Shown: positions 6,102 through 14,645, numbered from the stretch's first letter. The stretch is 64,000 bases of DNA from Chloroflexota bacterium (GCA_021325635.1 JAJPGV010000056.1:131037-195036), one strand, 5' to 3'. Program-made: numbers and translations. The notes: generated from the sequence alone by a model not told the origin.

Positions 6102-8398
6102 CAGTGCGCCTTGCCGGGAGAAATCGGAGCCTTGGTCTCCCCGACTTCGTACGGGAACAGCCTGGGCGTGTCCTCGGCGGTGAAATTGACCTTGGCCCGA
6201 CCAGCGTGCTCCGGCGGCGGCGCGTCCAGACGCTCGACCGTGGCGGCACAGGCCTTGTACTCCGGAATCTTGACGGTCGGATCCACGGCCGGGTTGGTGA
6301 GCTGGTTGACCGCCTGGCGGTGGCCGTAATGGAAGGGAATGAACAGCGTGTCCGGCCGGATGGTGGGCACGACCAGCGCCGGCAGCTCCATCGATGCCCG
6401 CGCCGTGCGTACCCGCACCCTCTCCCCGTCGGAGATCCCCAACCGCCCGGCCGCCTGGGGATGGATCTCCACCCACGGCTCCGGGGCCTGACTGTTGAGA
6501 AAGCCAATGCGCCGCGTCTGGTTGCCGCTCAGGTAGTGGTACACGACCCGGCCGCTGGTCAGCCGGAAGGGAAAGTCCGGTGAGGGCTCTTCCGCGGGAG
6601 GCAGATATTCAAGAGGAAAGAAGCGCGCCCGTCCGTCGGGATGGCCGAAGCGCTCCGTGTGCAATCGCGGCGTCCCGGGATGGTCCTCGGACGGGCAGGG
6701 CCAGAACACGCCCTCCTGGGCATCGATCTTTTCCCAGCTGATGCCGTAGTAGTCAGCCGTGCCGCCTTTCGAGGCCAGACGCATCTCGTCGAAGATGGCC
6801 CGCACCGAGGTGAAGGGGAAGAGCGGGCCTTTGCCCAGGCGACGGGCCAGATCGCACACGATCTCCCAGTCTGTGCGGGCTTCGCCCGGCGGCTCTACGG
6901 CGCGGTTGATCTTAATAACCCGGCCCTCCAGGTTGGTGGTCGTGCCTTCATCTTCACACCACACCGTGCCCGGCAGCACCACGTCCGCCAGCTCGGCCGT
7001 CTCGGACTGGAAGAAGTCGATGACTACCAGCGGCTCGATGTTGCTCAATGCCCGCTGGACGGTCGCGTTCTCTGGCAGTGAGACCATCAGGTTGGAGCAC
7101 ACCACCAGGCAGCTCTTGATCTCGCCTTTTGCCATGAGGTGTACCTGCTCCAGGGCCGAGGCGCCCTCCCACGGCAGATCCTCCGCTGAAATCCCCCACA
7201 CGCCGGCGATGTACTCGCGGTCCTGCGGCACGTCGATGTGCCGGTAGCCGGGTAGCTGACTGGCCTTCTGGCCAACCTCGCGTCCGCCCTGGCCGTTGCC
7301 CTGGCCGGTCAGCATCATCGTCCCGCCGCCGGGCTTGCCGACCTGGCCGCGCGCGAGCGCCAGGTTGGTGCAAGCCAGTACGTTGTTGACTCCGTGACTG
7401 CTGTGCTCGATACCGCGAGCGTGCATGATGAGCGACGGGTCCGCCTGGCCGTAGAGGCGCGCGGCGGCCAGGATGCGCTCCGCCGGCACTCCCGAGAGCA
7501 TCTCGGCCACCTCAGGCGTGAACGATTCCGCCGCCTGGCGAGCCGCTTCCCAGCCGCTGGTGCGGGCGCCGACGTAATCCTCATCCACCATGCCCTCGTG
7601 GACGAGGACCCGCAGGATGGCGTTCAGCACGGCCACGTCGGTGCCGGGTTTGACGGGCAGCCAGATGTCAGCCGTGCGCGCTGTCGGCGTCTCGCGGGGG
7701 TCCATGACGATCAGCCGCGCCCCGTTGTCCCGGGCCTCCCACAGCCAGCGGGTGACGATGGGGAAGCACTCGCCGACGTTGGCGCCCGCGATCAGAATGC
7801 ACTTGGCCAGCGGGATGTCGGTCATGGGCAGGGGCGCGCGGTCCACGCCAAAGGCCTTGTCGTAGCCGCCGGCCGCCGAGGACATGCACAGCCGGCCGTT
7901 GTAGTCGACATGCCGTGTGCCCAGTCCGACCCGGGCGAACTTGCCCATGAGGTAGCACTTCTCGTTCGTCATCGACGACCCGCTGTACACCGCGACGGCA
8001 TCGCGCCCGTGTGCCGCCTGGATGTCCTGCCAGCGGCGGGCGACGTAGTCCAGCGCCTCGTCCCAGCTGACACGCTCCAGCGGCGAGCTCTTGCCGTGGC
8101 GGCGCATCATGGGATGGCGCAGCCGGTCGGGGTGATCCACCTGCTGGTAGGCCAGCACGCCTTTCGGGCAGAGGTTGCCGCGGTTATGGGGGTAGTCGCG
8201 CGGCTCGACGCCCACCACCTGCCCGTCACGGACGCGCAGGAACATGCCGCACTGCACGCCGCAGAAAGCGCAATGCGTGGGGACGAACGTCTCCGGGAGG
8301 TGCGCCGCATCCGCCCAGCCCGACGGCGGAGAACCGGCCGACTGGAAGTCGTAGTTGAAGTCGCGGTGCCGTTCGAAGACGTCCTTGTTGACGCTCAT
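6101..8398 (-). CDS. Molybdopterin oxidoreductase, NarB/NasA-type nitrate reductase-like catalytic subunit
   Basis: 765 residues. An N-terminal 4Fe-4S motif, CAFCGVQCGMFLRV with the fourth Cys in NRGNLCPKG, is followed by the bis-MGD-binding domains. DYNGRLCMSSAAGGYDKAFG matches the NarB/NasA/NapA region in which the Cys of RLCM-S ligates molybdenum. The C-terminal dinucleotide-binding domain includes HYLSGNQTRRIGFLNSQAPE. There is no twin-arginine leader. ATG 8398 lies in a TAATG overlap with the cytochrome gene. Nitrate is the likely substrate by motif and by the neighbouring NnrS/HPP genes; formate or another oxyanion remains possible. Confidence 0.85.
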   Translation of the reverse strand: MSVNKDVFERHRDFNYDFQSAGSPPSGWADAAHLPETFVPTHCAFCGVQCGMFLRVRDGQVVGVEPRDYPHNRGNLCPKGVLAYQQVDHPDRLRHPMMRRHGKSSPLERVSWDEALDYVARRWQDIQAAHGRDAVAVYSGSSMTNEKCYLMGKFARVGLGTRHVDYNGRLCMSSAAGGYDKAFGVDRAPLPMTDIPLAKCILIAGANVGECFPIVTRWLWEARDNGARLIVMDPRETPTARTADIWLPVKPGTDVAVLNAILRVLVHEGMVDEDYVGARTSGWEAARQAAESFTPEVAEMLSGVPAERILAAARLYGQADPSLIMHARGIEHSSHGVNNVLACTNLALARGQVGKPGGGTMMLTGQGNGQGGREVGQKASQLPGYRHIDVPQDREYIAGVWGISAEDLPWEGASALEQVHLMAKGEIKSCLVVCSNLMVSLPENATVQRALSNIEPLVVIDFFQSETAELADVVLPGTVWCEDEGTTTNLEGRVIKINRAVEPPGEARTDWEIVCDLARRLGKGPLFPFTSVRAIFDEMRLASKGGTADYYGISWEKIDAQEGVFWPCPSEDHPGTPRLHTERFGHPDGRARFFPLEYLPPAEEPSPDFPFRLTSGRVVYHYLSGNQTRRIGFLNSQAPEPWVEIHPQAAGRLGISDGERVRVRTARASMELPALVVPTIRPDTLFIPFHYGHRQAVNQLTNPAVDPTVKIPEYKACAATVERLDAPPPEHAGRAKVNFTAEDTPRLFPYEVGETKAPISPGKAH

Positions 8399-9501
8399 TA
8401 CAGGAACCGCTTGCCCATCAGCTGGTAGTAGGCCTGGCCGCGCAGCACGCGTTTGCAGGTGGGGCAATACTCCTGCAGCCAGCCCTGGCCATCGCCCAGG
8501 TCGTAGTGCTGACCGAGGTCCGTCAACGTGCCGCGCAGGTCGTCGATGAACTGGCGCGAGGGCAGCTCACGGCCGCAGCGCTTGCACGACTCGCCGTCCG
8601 CGGAGGACTCCTGGTTGACGGTCTGGTACAGGGTCACGCCGATGCTGGCCGGGCGCTCGATGATGTGGAAGAACTTGGCGAACGGCAGCGCCAGCAGCCA
8701 GGCGACCACGACCACCTCGTGGGTGAGCGAGATGAACCAGTAAAAGCGGCCCTGCCACAGGGTAGATGAGGCCGTTAGCGCCAGGCCCGTCACGGCAATG
8801 GCAAACAGCAGCACCAGCGGCATGAGATCGAAGGTGAAGCGCTGGAGCGTCAGCAGCCCCGCGTCCTGGATGCGCCTGCCGAAGGCAAGCACCAGTCCCA
8901 CGATGAGCAGCGCCGCGGTCCAGTCCAGGCCGTGGTAGATGGTGAAGCCAAGCAAACCCTCGACGGCGAAGCGCAGCAGGGGTAGCCCGAAGAACCACAG
9001 CTGGTAGTCGTTGGGCGGGACAAACGTGAACCGAAACCAGCCGAACGTCAGGGGGAAGGTGATGCAGCAGGACAGCACCACGCCCCAGAACAGGCACAGG
9101 TGCATGACCCAGCGCCGGGTGCTGCGCTTGCGGATAAAGGTCTGAGCAAAGATGTCCCGCCACCAGGCGACCGGGATGAGCAGCGTGTAATGCCGGAAGT
9201 TGCGCCACGAAAAGAAGTTGACCCAGCCCGCCTTGAAGTAGCGCCACGTTGGTGGCCGCATGATCCACAGGGTGTAGCGGTAGACGATGGCCGCCGCGGC
9301 GAAGATGGTGCCCACGGCGTAGCCGATGAGCGCCGCGTCGAAGGTGCGGAAGCCGAGCGAGCCCGCCCACATCAGCAGCACTACGATGAGGCCCGCCCCG
9401 ACGCCCGCGGCGGCGGCCGGCAGCCCGTGGCGCGCTACCGAACCCGCTGCTCCGTCCGTCGCTATGAGCGGCGAACTCGCGCTGGGTTGCGAAAGACTCA
9501 C
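8398..9501 (-). CDS. NarI-like membrane cytochrome b subunit with C-terminal CxxC pairs
   Basis: 367 residues with about seven or eight hydrophobic segments. Histidines suited to haem ligation occur in RHYTLLIPVAWWRD, RRWVMHLCLFWG, LTHEVVVVAW and FAKFFHIIERP. The soluble C-terminus carries CKRCG and YCPTCKR, a zinc-ribbon- or cluster-like pair not found in standard NarI. First gene of the leftward operon; GTG 9501 with a GAGGTGGGG site. It probably links the quinone pool to the ferredoxin/Rieske subunits. Confidence 0.75.
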   Translation of the reverse strand: MSLSQPSASSPLIATDGAAGSVARHGLPAAAAGVGAGLIVVLLMWAGSLGFRTFDAALIGYAVGTIFAAAAIVYRYTLWIMRPPTWRYFKAGWVNFFSWRNFRHYTLLIPVAWWRDIFAQTFIRKRSTRRWVMHLCLFWGVVLSCCITFPLTFGWFRFTFVPPNDYQLWFFGLPLLRFAVEGLLGFTIYHGLDWTAALLIVGLVLAFGRRIQDAGLLTLQRFTFDLMPLVLLFAIAVTGLALTASSTLWQGRFYWFISLTHEVVVVAWLLALPFAKFFHIIERPASIGVTLYQTVNQESSADGESCKRCGRELPSRQFIDDLRGTLTDLGQHYDLGDGQGWLQEYCPTCKRVLRGQAYYQLMGKRFL

Positions 9502-9527
9502 CGCCCCACCTCACAGCGGCCGGGAAG

Positions 9528-9543
9528 TGGCACCATGGTGGCA
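9528..9543. promoter_or_regulatory. Near-palindrome between the divergent nitrate-reductase operon and the CMD gene
   Basis: TGGCACCATGGTGGCA is an inverted repeat with one mismatch, lying in the 41-bp divergent intergenic space and touching the CMD start codon. A shared operator is possible; nothing else regulatory is visible in the gap. Confidence 0.3.
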
Positions 9544-10088
9544 TGGCACGGATACGACCATTGACGAAGGATGAAGTCGAGGGGGACGTGCGCACCGCCC
9601 TCGAGCAGTCCGAACGAGCCTTCGGTGAGCCCCTGGTGCCGACCGGCATTCGGGCCTACTCGCCGCCCATTCTGGAGGCGGCCCGCATGCTGGCGGCGGC
9701 GCCGGCCAGGAGCCACACGCTGCCGCCGCTGCTGCGATCGCTGGTCTGCCTCCGCGCCGGCCAGATGGTAGGCTGCCCCTTCTGAATGGACACCAATGCT
9801 GTCGGGAGCAGCAAAGGTGGCGCGTCCAAGGAGAAGATCGCGGCGGTCGCGCATTTTCGTGAGAGCGACCTGTTCAACTCTGAAGAGCGGGCCGCGCTGG
9901 CCCTGGCGGAAGCGATGACTGCCACACCGGCGGTCATCACCGACGAGGTGTTTGCCGAGGCCCGGCGTCATTTCAATGAGAAGCAACTGGTTGAGCTGGC
10001 CGCGACCGTGGCCATGGAGAACGAGCGCGCACGGTTCAACCGGGCCTTCGGCGTCGAGTCGCAGCACTTCTATGAACGCCTGTCATAA
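9543..10088 (+). CDS. CMD/AhpD-like protein, probable selenoprotein with in-frame TGA (CxxU)
   Basis: A single frame of 182 codons is interrupted only by TGA at 9783-9785. The two halves join to a normal carboxymuconolactone-decarboxylase/AhpD-like protein, and the TGA falls exactly where the second redox Cys of the CxxC site belongs: GCPF-U-MDTNAVG (intact relatives read CPxCxD). Downstream, the family features RAALALAEAM and QLVELAATVAMENERARFN are intact, with no decay. A stem-loop with a G-containing apical loop sits 11-28 nt after the TGA. Selenocysteine is the best explanation; a point nonsense mutation or sequencing error is the alternative. The likely role is thiol/selenol-dependent peroxide or NO-related detoxification. 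Confidence 0.75.
9797..9813 (+). promoter_or_regulatory. Candidate bacterial SECIS stem-loop
   Basis: TGCTGT-CGGGA-GCAGCA forms a 6-bp stem, its top pair a U-G wobble, with a five-base loop containing guanines. It begins 11 nt after the TGA codon and its loop starts 17 nt after it. Bacterial SECIS elements lie just downstream of the UGA, have a short upper stem and a G in the apical loop, and tolerate wide sequence variation. It was identified by eye only. Confidence 0.55.
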
Positions 10089-10510
10089 GCGACGGGACGT
10101 CGCTGGGGGTTGATAGCCGACGCGTCCTGACGTTCGTCCGCCGTCTTGACGTCGCGCTCGCTGGTTTGCAGTAGTTCCGCGATGACCACCGCCTGGTTGT
10201 GCTCGCGATCCTTCGCGCCGAACAGGATGGTCACCGCCTCCCGGCTGGCCAGATTGCGCAAATGGGCCAGCCGCTGGCGCTGGCTGGCCGCGGCGAGCTC
10301 GGCACGGTAGCGCTCGCGGAACTGGCTCCACAGTGCCGGATCGTGGCCGAACCACTTGCGCAGCACCGTGCTTGGCCCCAGGTCGGGTAGCCATTCGTCG
10401 ATGTGCGCCATTTCCTTCATCAGCCCACGTGGCCAGACGCGGTCCACCAGCACACGTCGACCGTCCCCCGGCGCCGGCTCATCGTAGACGCGCTTCAACT
10501 GCAAGGACAT
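10070..10510 (-). CDS. DUF488 family protein
   Basis: The N-terminal part LKRVYDEPAPGDGRRVLVDR followed by VWPRGL, and later LRKWFGHDP and ILFGAKDREHNQA, match DUF488 (YeaO-like) proteins of unknown function. ATG 10510 has a GGGGAAC site and is preferred to a longer in-frame start. The C-terminal tail is about 20 residues longer than usual. It overlaps the 3' end of the convergent CMD gene and closes the leftward hemerythrin/cupin gene set. Confidence 0.75.
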   Translation of the reverse strand: MSLQLKRVYDEPAPGDGRRVLVDRVWPRGLMKEMAHIDEWLPDLGPSTVLRKWFGHDPALWSQFRERYRAELAAASQRQRLAHLRNLASREAVTILFGAKDREHNQAVVIAELLQTSERDVKTADERQDASAINPQRRPVAYDRRS

Positions 10511-10625
10511 GTTCAGTTCCCCGTGCGCCGGACTGGCGTAATCCGATACATCGATCCTACGCCCGGCCGCAACCCCTGCAGCGGCACCGTGGCGCATAGT
10601 CTCGGCGCAGAGGCCGAACGCTGGG

Positions 10626-11126
10626 TCATGTGGCCAGGCGGGCACGCGCGATGGCCTCACCTGACGCTTCACCGGGCTCTGCCGCCAACTCGAGATGATC
10701 GACCCACTTCACGCTGCTAAAACACGCAGCGCCGCTCATGACCAGGCGCCACGGGCCACCATGGCTCAGGCTCAGCGGCTGGCCGTTCAGCTCGTCGGCC
10801 AGGATGGCCTGGCCAGCCTCCTCCAGCGATAGCGGAACGGCGTATTCGCCCGCGCTGACGCGGAGCCAGTGCGCCTCGGCGCGCGGTTGAGCGATAGCCA
10901 GCACATCGAGCAGGCGAACGCCGCACCAGGTGAGCCGGGGCACCTGCCAGCCCTCCTCGCAGATAAACGGTTCGGTCAATTCGGCGCGTGGCAAGCCCGC
11001 CAGATCAGCCGGGCTGAAGGCGCTCGCTTGCTCGACCAGTCCGTCTACTACCAAGCGACCCATCTGCACGGCTCGCCGTACGCCTTCCGGGATGGGATGC
11101 TCGGGTAGCCTCGATCGAATCTCCAT
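10626..11126 (-). CDS. Small sulfite-oxidase-fold molybdopterin-binding protein
   Basis: 166 residues matching the oxidoreductase molybdopterin-binding domain: FICEEGWQVPRLTWCGVRL contains the Cys that would ligate molybdenum and the E-G-W signature, followed by a SAGEYAVPLSLEEA segment and GPWRLV. It lacks the dimerisation domain of sulfite oxidase and has no signal peptide. The substrate is unknown. It sits 11 bp after the hemerythrin gene, in the same orientation. Confidence 0.8.
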   Translation of the reverse strand: MEIRSRLPEHPIPEGVRRAVQMGRLVVDGLVEQASAFSPADLAGLPRAELTEPFICEEGWQVPRLTWCGVRLLDVLAIAQPRAEAHWLRVSAGEYAVPLSLEEAGQAILADELNGQPLSLSHGGPWRLVMSGAACFSSVKWVDHLELAAEPGEASGEAIARARLAT

Positions 11127-11137
11127 GACCTGCCCGC

Positions 11138-11701
11138 TCAGCGGCTGGCCACGGGTGCGGCCAGGAAGGGAGCGACCCGGCCGGGCAGGGTCTCGATCAT
11201 GCCGTGCAGCCGTTCATGTGTGCCTGCGCCAATGCGTTCTGTTTCGATGCGTTCGAACGCTTCGGCCAGGTCGTTATCGTCGGCTGCAAGCTCCTTCTCG
11301 ACGACCGGCAGCAAGCGGTCCGTCTCGCGGGCAATATGCTCACGCAACCGGGTGGCATACTCGCTCGCCGCTCGCTGGACCGCCGCCGCGCTGGCTGCGT
11401 CGCCGGGGACGTAGGCGTCTACGGCCGCCGCGTAGGCCTTGGCCAGTTGGCGCCCCTGATTGTGCTCGGCCTCGAGCATCTGCCGTAGGCGGACGTCACT
11501 GAGCCGCGGGAACAGTACCGTCTCCTCTTTGCCGTGGTGGCATTGGTCGACGAACACCCGGAAGAACTCTCCCACGTCCGTGAAGAAGTCCGCCGGGACA
11601 GGTTGGCCGCCCCCGGCCGCGCTCGTCGCCTGCTCCAGCTGGTCCAGGACGTAGAGCACCGCGTTGTGCTCTGTTTGCAGGGTGTCTGTGGTTTCCATCA
11701 T
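11138..11701 (-). CDS. Hemerythrin HHE domain protein
   Basis: 187 residues. Di-iron ligands are visible as TEHNAVL, CHHGKEETVLFP, EHNQGRQ and LREHIARETDRLLP, giving the H..HxxxE..H..HxxxE layout of bacterial hemerythrins. Such proteins bind O2 or NO or aid Fe-S repair. The ATG at 11701 has an AAGGAA site; a second ATG follows directly. Downstream of the cupin gene in a leftward operon controlled from the box region at 12944-12983. Confidence 0.88.
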   Translation of the reverse strand: MMETTDTLQTEHNAVLYVLDQLEQATSAAGGGQPVPADFFTDVGEFFRVFVDQCHHGKEETVLFPRLSDVRLRQMLEAEHNQGRQLAKAYAAAVDAYVPGDAASAAAVQRAASEYATRLREHIARETDRLLPVVEKELAADDNDLAEAFERIETERIGAGTHERLHGMIETLPGRVAPFLAAPVASR

Positions 11702-11741
11702 CGATTCCTTTCTTCCTATCTTGTCTTCAATTCGGTGCAGG

Positions 11742-12878
11742 CTAGCGGCTGGCAACGTGGGGGCCGCCGCGCGCGAGGTGCCGCAGGTCGGGATAGCTGG
11801 CGTCGGCTGAGCTGTGCAGCCCCAGCTCCGCCGGCGTCGGCGGGATGAGGCTCATGGACGCGGTGTCGACCGGGACTTCGCCCGGCATGACCTGCCCTGG
11901 CATCCGCGCTCCTTCGCGCGGGACGACTGGCTCCGAATCGGCGCTGTGCTCTGCTGGAGGCTTCATTCCGGCGTATGGCTCGTCGACGACGTGCCAGCCG
12001 TGATGCCGGAAGTCGGTCGGCCCCGACTTCACGATCATGTAGCCCTCGATCGGCGCGAAGCAATTGCCCTGCACTTCTGTGTCGAAGTCCGGCCGCAGGT
12101 CGGCCTCGGTCAGGGTCGCCTGCTCGTCCGGAGAGAGATGCGGGGCCGGTGCCGTGAGTGGTGTTCGCGGCCGGTCGGGAAGAGCCGATCGTTGGGATAT
12201 CGCGTCCACCTGCTTGTCCGTTTCAGCCGTGGACTGGTGCTCGACCGTCTGGGCGATCGTCAGGAGCACTGCGCTCGACTCCAGCGCCTCCAGGTCGTGG
12301 CGGATGGCCGGGCTGACCGCCACCAACTCGCCGGCGGTCAGCTCGACGCGCTCGGAGGGCAGGTGCAGCCGCACCCGTCCGGACAGCACCTGGATGCTGA
12401 TGGCACCCACGGCCTGGTGCTCAGTCAGGCGGGCCCCGGGCTTGAGCGCCATGAGCACGATGCGCAGCTCCGGGTTCTTGACCAGCGTCTTGGCGTTGCG
12501 ATCGAACTCCTGCCAGGCCGGCTCGCTCCGCAGTTGCTGAATCTCGTGGCTCAGATCCAGCTCCGAGATCGGCGCTGCCAGGCGTGGCCCCGGCCACACG
12601 CGGTGGTCGTCAGCCGGTGCCGCCGGGGATGTGACCTCCGGCGTTCCCGGCGCGGCCTGGAGCAGGACGCCCACACCGATATGCTCGGCCTCAGCCAGCT
12701 GTCCAATCGTGCGATGCAGGTGCGGCCCGCAGATAATCGGTTCGGGCAGCCCGGCGGCTTGCAGCCGCGTGCAGAAGCCCGGATCGAGCTCCCGCACCTG
12801 GTCGATCGTCATGTCGACGATGGCCGGCCGGCCGCCGCGGCCGACGACCTGGCTCAACATATCTTTGACTGATTTCAT
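11742..12878 (-). CDS. Cupin protein with N-terminal DUF1858/ScdA-N-like domain
   Basis: 378 residues. Residues about 20-70 (IVDMTIDQVRELDPGFC, then IICGPHLHRTIGQLA) resemble the small helical domain seen in ScdA/Ric and DUF1858 proteins, linked to NO or Fe-S stress repair, and are paralogous to the gene at 18619. Residues about 155-245 form a cupin barrel (LKPGARLTEHQAVGAISIQV, then VELTAGELVAVSP) with few metal His. The C-terminal 130 residues are low-complexity with no recognised domain. ATG 12878 follows GGAGGAAA. First gene of the leftward operon. Confidence 0.75.
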   Translation of the reverse strand: MKSVKDMLSQVVGRGGRPAIVDMTIDQVRELDPGFCTRLQAAGLPEPIICGPHLHRTIGQLAEAEHIGVGVLLQAAPGTPEVTSPAAPADDHRVWPGPRLAAPISELDLSHEIQQLRSEPAWQEFDRNAKTLVKNPELRIVLMALKPGARLTEHQAVGAISIQVLSGRVRLHLPSERVELTAGELVAVSPAIRHDLEALESSAVLLTIAQTVEHQSTAETDKQVDAISQRSALPDRPRTPLTAPAPHLSPDEQATLTEADLRPDFDTEVQGNCFAPIEGYMIVKSGPTDFRHHGWHVVDEPYAGMKPPAEHSADSEPVVPREGARMPGQVMPGEVPVDTASMSLIPPTPAELGLHSSADASYPDLRHLARGGPHVASR

Positions 12879-12943
12879 GTGCGTTTCCTCCGGCACGTTC
12901 TCTTGTTCTGCTCTCAATATGTCGTAGCGCGATAAGTGCTTCA

Positions 12944-12983
12944 GGGACTTTGGTTCCTTTGCCGCGAAAGGAACCCAGGTTCC
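12944..12983. promoter_or_regulatory. Divergent DosR-like double box between cupin and DUF2249 operons
   Basis: GGGACTTTGGTTCC (12944-12957) and GGAACCCAGGTTCC (12970-12983) are centred 26 bp apart. The first, read on the minus strand, is GGAACCAAAGTCCCTG, identical to the boxes at 17799 and 18559. The second is a perfect GGAACC/GGTTCC palindrome. They lie 66 bp from the leftward and 60 bp from the rightward start codon, so both operons are probably co-regulated. The sequence resembles the mycobacterial DosR consensus. Confidence 0.65.
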
Positions 12984-13042
12984 TGAACTTCGGCCTCCCG
13001 GGCGTTAGCGTGGACCAGAGAAACCAGCTGCGGAGGAAAGAC

Positions 13043-13294
13043 ATGAACGCACCGAAGAACACGATCGTGGTCGATGTGCGAGAGGACTTGCGTGAGGGAC
13101 GAGAGCCGTTCCAACGGATCATGATGGCCGCCAACACGCTCGAGCCGGGGCAGGACATGGAACTGTGGGCGCTGTTCGAACCGAAGCCGCTGTTCGCTGT
13201 GATGGCGGGCATGGGCTTCGAGCACGAGGCTGAAGCACAGCCCAACGGCGATTGGCGCGTGCGCTTCTTCCGGGCGGCGCCAGCTCGGGTGTGA
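13043..13294 (+). CDS. DUF2249 domain protein
   Basis: 83 residues: IVVDVREDLREGREPFQRIM, then LEPGQDMELWALFEPKPL followed by FAVMAGMGFEHEAE, and a beta-hairpin ending WRVRFFRA, as in DUF2249 proteins that occur with hemerythrin and NO-respiration genes. The ATG follows GGAGGAAAGAC. First gene of a rightward operon with the oxidase-like, DUF59, NnrS and cupin genes. The fold is small and TusA-like; its biochemical role is unknown. Confidence 0.88.
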   Translation: MNAPKNTIVVDVREDLREGREPFQRIMMAANTLEPGQDMELWALFEPKPLFAVMAGMGFEHEAEAQPNGDWRVRFFRAAPARV

Positions 13295-13301
13295 ACCCGC
13301 C

Positions 13302-14645
13302 ATGACACCGCCGACCGTCGTCATCACCTCGCCGGGATCGCCGCCGCAGGCGCCAGCGATGCCGGCGGCGGGGCCGCTGTTGTCGGGGCTGACCACGTCG
13401 CGCGCCGCGTCCGTCAGCCTGCCGCTGCGCTACATGGTGACTGGTCTGCTGTTCGCCGTTTTCGCCTTCGGCCTCGCGACCGCCTACGCGCAGTCCTTTG
13501 TGGATGACGTGTTCCTGACGCCGCATCTACTGGCGGCGACCCACCTCGCCGCGCTCGGTTGGCTGACGATGATCGCCATGGGCGCGCTCTACCAGTTCGT
13601 GCCCGTCGTGCTGGACGTGCCGATCTTCAGCGAGCGCCTGGGCAAAGCCCAGTTCTATCTGTACCTGGCTGGTGTGCTGGGGCTGGCCTACGAGATGGGC
13701 AGCGGACGCCTGCAAACTGTGGCCTGGCCGGCCGGGCTGCTGGTGCTGGCCATCGGGATGTTCCTGTACAACATGGTCCGCACACTGGCCCGTGTCGAGC
13801 GCTGGCCGCTGACCGGCTGGTTCATCCTGGCCGCGCTGACGTCGCTCGGCCTCGTCGTGACGGCGGGCTTCGTGCTGGCCGTGAACCTCATCCTCGGCTT
13901 CGTGCCGCTCAGCCAGCTGGCCTTCGTCGAGGCCCATGCGCACCTGGCGGCGCTGGGCTGGCTGGGGCTGCTGGCAGTCGGCGTGTCCTACAAGCTGACG
14001 CCGATGTTCGCCCTGTCGCATCCTTTTAATGAGTGGCGTCTGGGCCGGGCCATCTTCGTGCTGCTGACCACCGGCGTTGTGGGCGTATTCGTGAGCCTGC
14101 TGCTGCGGCTTGGGCCGGTCGCGCTGCTGGCCTGCTGGCTCGTGGTGGGCGCCGGCGTGGGGCTGTACGCCTGGGACTACGCCACCATGCTGCGGGTGCG
14201 GCGCCGCCGGCCAATCGACCTCACCCAGCAGCACAACGTTGCCGGCGTTGCCGGGCTCGTCCTGACAACGCTGCTCGGTCTGGCGCTGGTGTTGACGCCT
14301 GCGGAGGCCGCGGGCCACTCGCGGCTGCAGCTCGCGTACGCCGTAATGGCCCTAGCAGGCTGGCTCGGGCTAACCACGCTTGGCCAGCTCTACAAGATCG
14401 TGCCCTTTCTGGTGTGGACGCACCGCTTCGCGCCGCGCATGGGCAAGGAGAAGGTCCCGCTGTTGAAGGACCTCTTTCCCCAGCGTCTGGCCACGGCCGG
14501 TTTCGTCGGCCTGCTGGCCGGCCTGGTGGTCGCTGAGCTGGGGGTTTTGACTGGATTTCTGCCGGTCGTCCAGACCGGCTTTGCGCTGGCTACCGCTGGC
14601 ACGGCCATCGCGGCAACCAATCTCATTCGGGTGGTGTTCCGATGA
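13302..14645 (+). CDS. Haem-copper-oxidase subunit I-like / NnrS-like membrane protein
   Basis: 447 residues with about 12 hydrophobic segments. Repeated THLAALGWLTMIAMGALYQF and AHAHLAALGWLGLLAVGVSY blocks contain histidines that could bind haem or metal. The complete subunit I ligand set (His pair of helix VII, HxH of helix X) is not evident, so it is not a normal oxidase or NorB. In other genomes such proteins sit beside NO-metabolism genes. It starts 7 bp after DUF2249 and its stop overlaps the DUF59 start. Confidence 0.65.
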   Translation: MTPPTVVITSPGSPPQAPAMPAAGPLLSGLTTSRAASVSLPLRYMVTGLLFAVFAFGLATAYAQSFVDDVFLTPHLLAATHLAALGWLTMIAMGALYQFVPVVLDVPIFSERLGKAQFYLYLAGVLGLAYEMGSGRLQTVAWPAGLLVLAIGMFLYNMVRTLARVERWPLTGWFILAALTSLGLVVTAGFVLAVNLILGFVPLSQLAFVEAHAHLAALGWLGLLAVGVSYKLTPMFALSHPFNEWRLGRAIFVLLTTGVVGVFVSLLLRLGPVALLACWLVVGAGVGLYAWDYATMLRVRRRRPIDLTQQHNVAGVAGLVLTTLLGLALVLTPAEAAGHSRLQLAYAVMALAGWLGLTTLGQLYKIVPFLVWTHRFAPRMGKEKVPLLKDLFPQRLATAGFVGLLAGLVVAELGVLTGFLPVVQTGFALATAGTAIAATNLIRVVFR

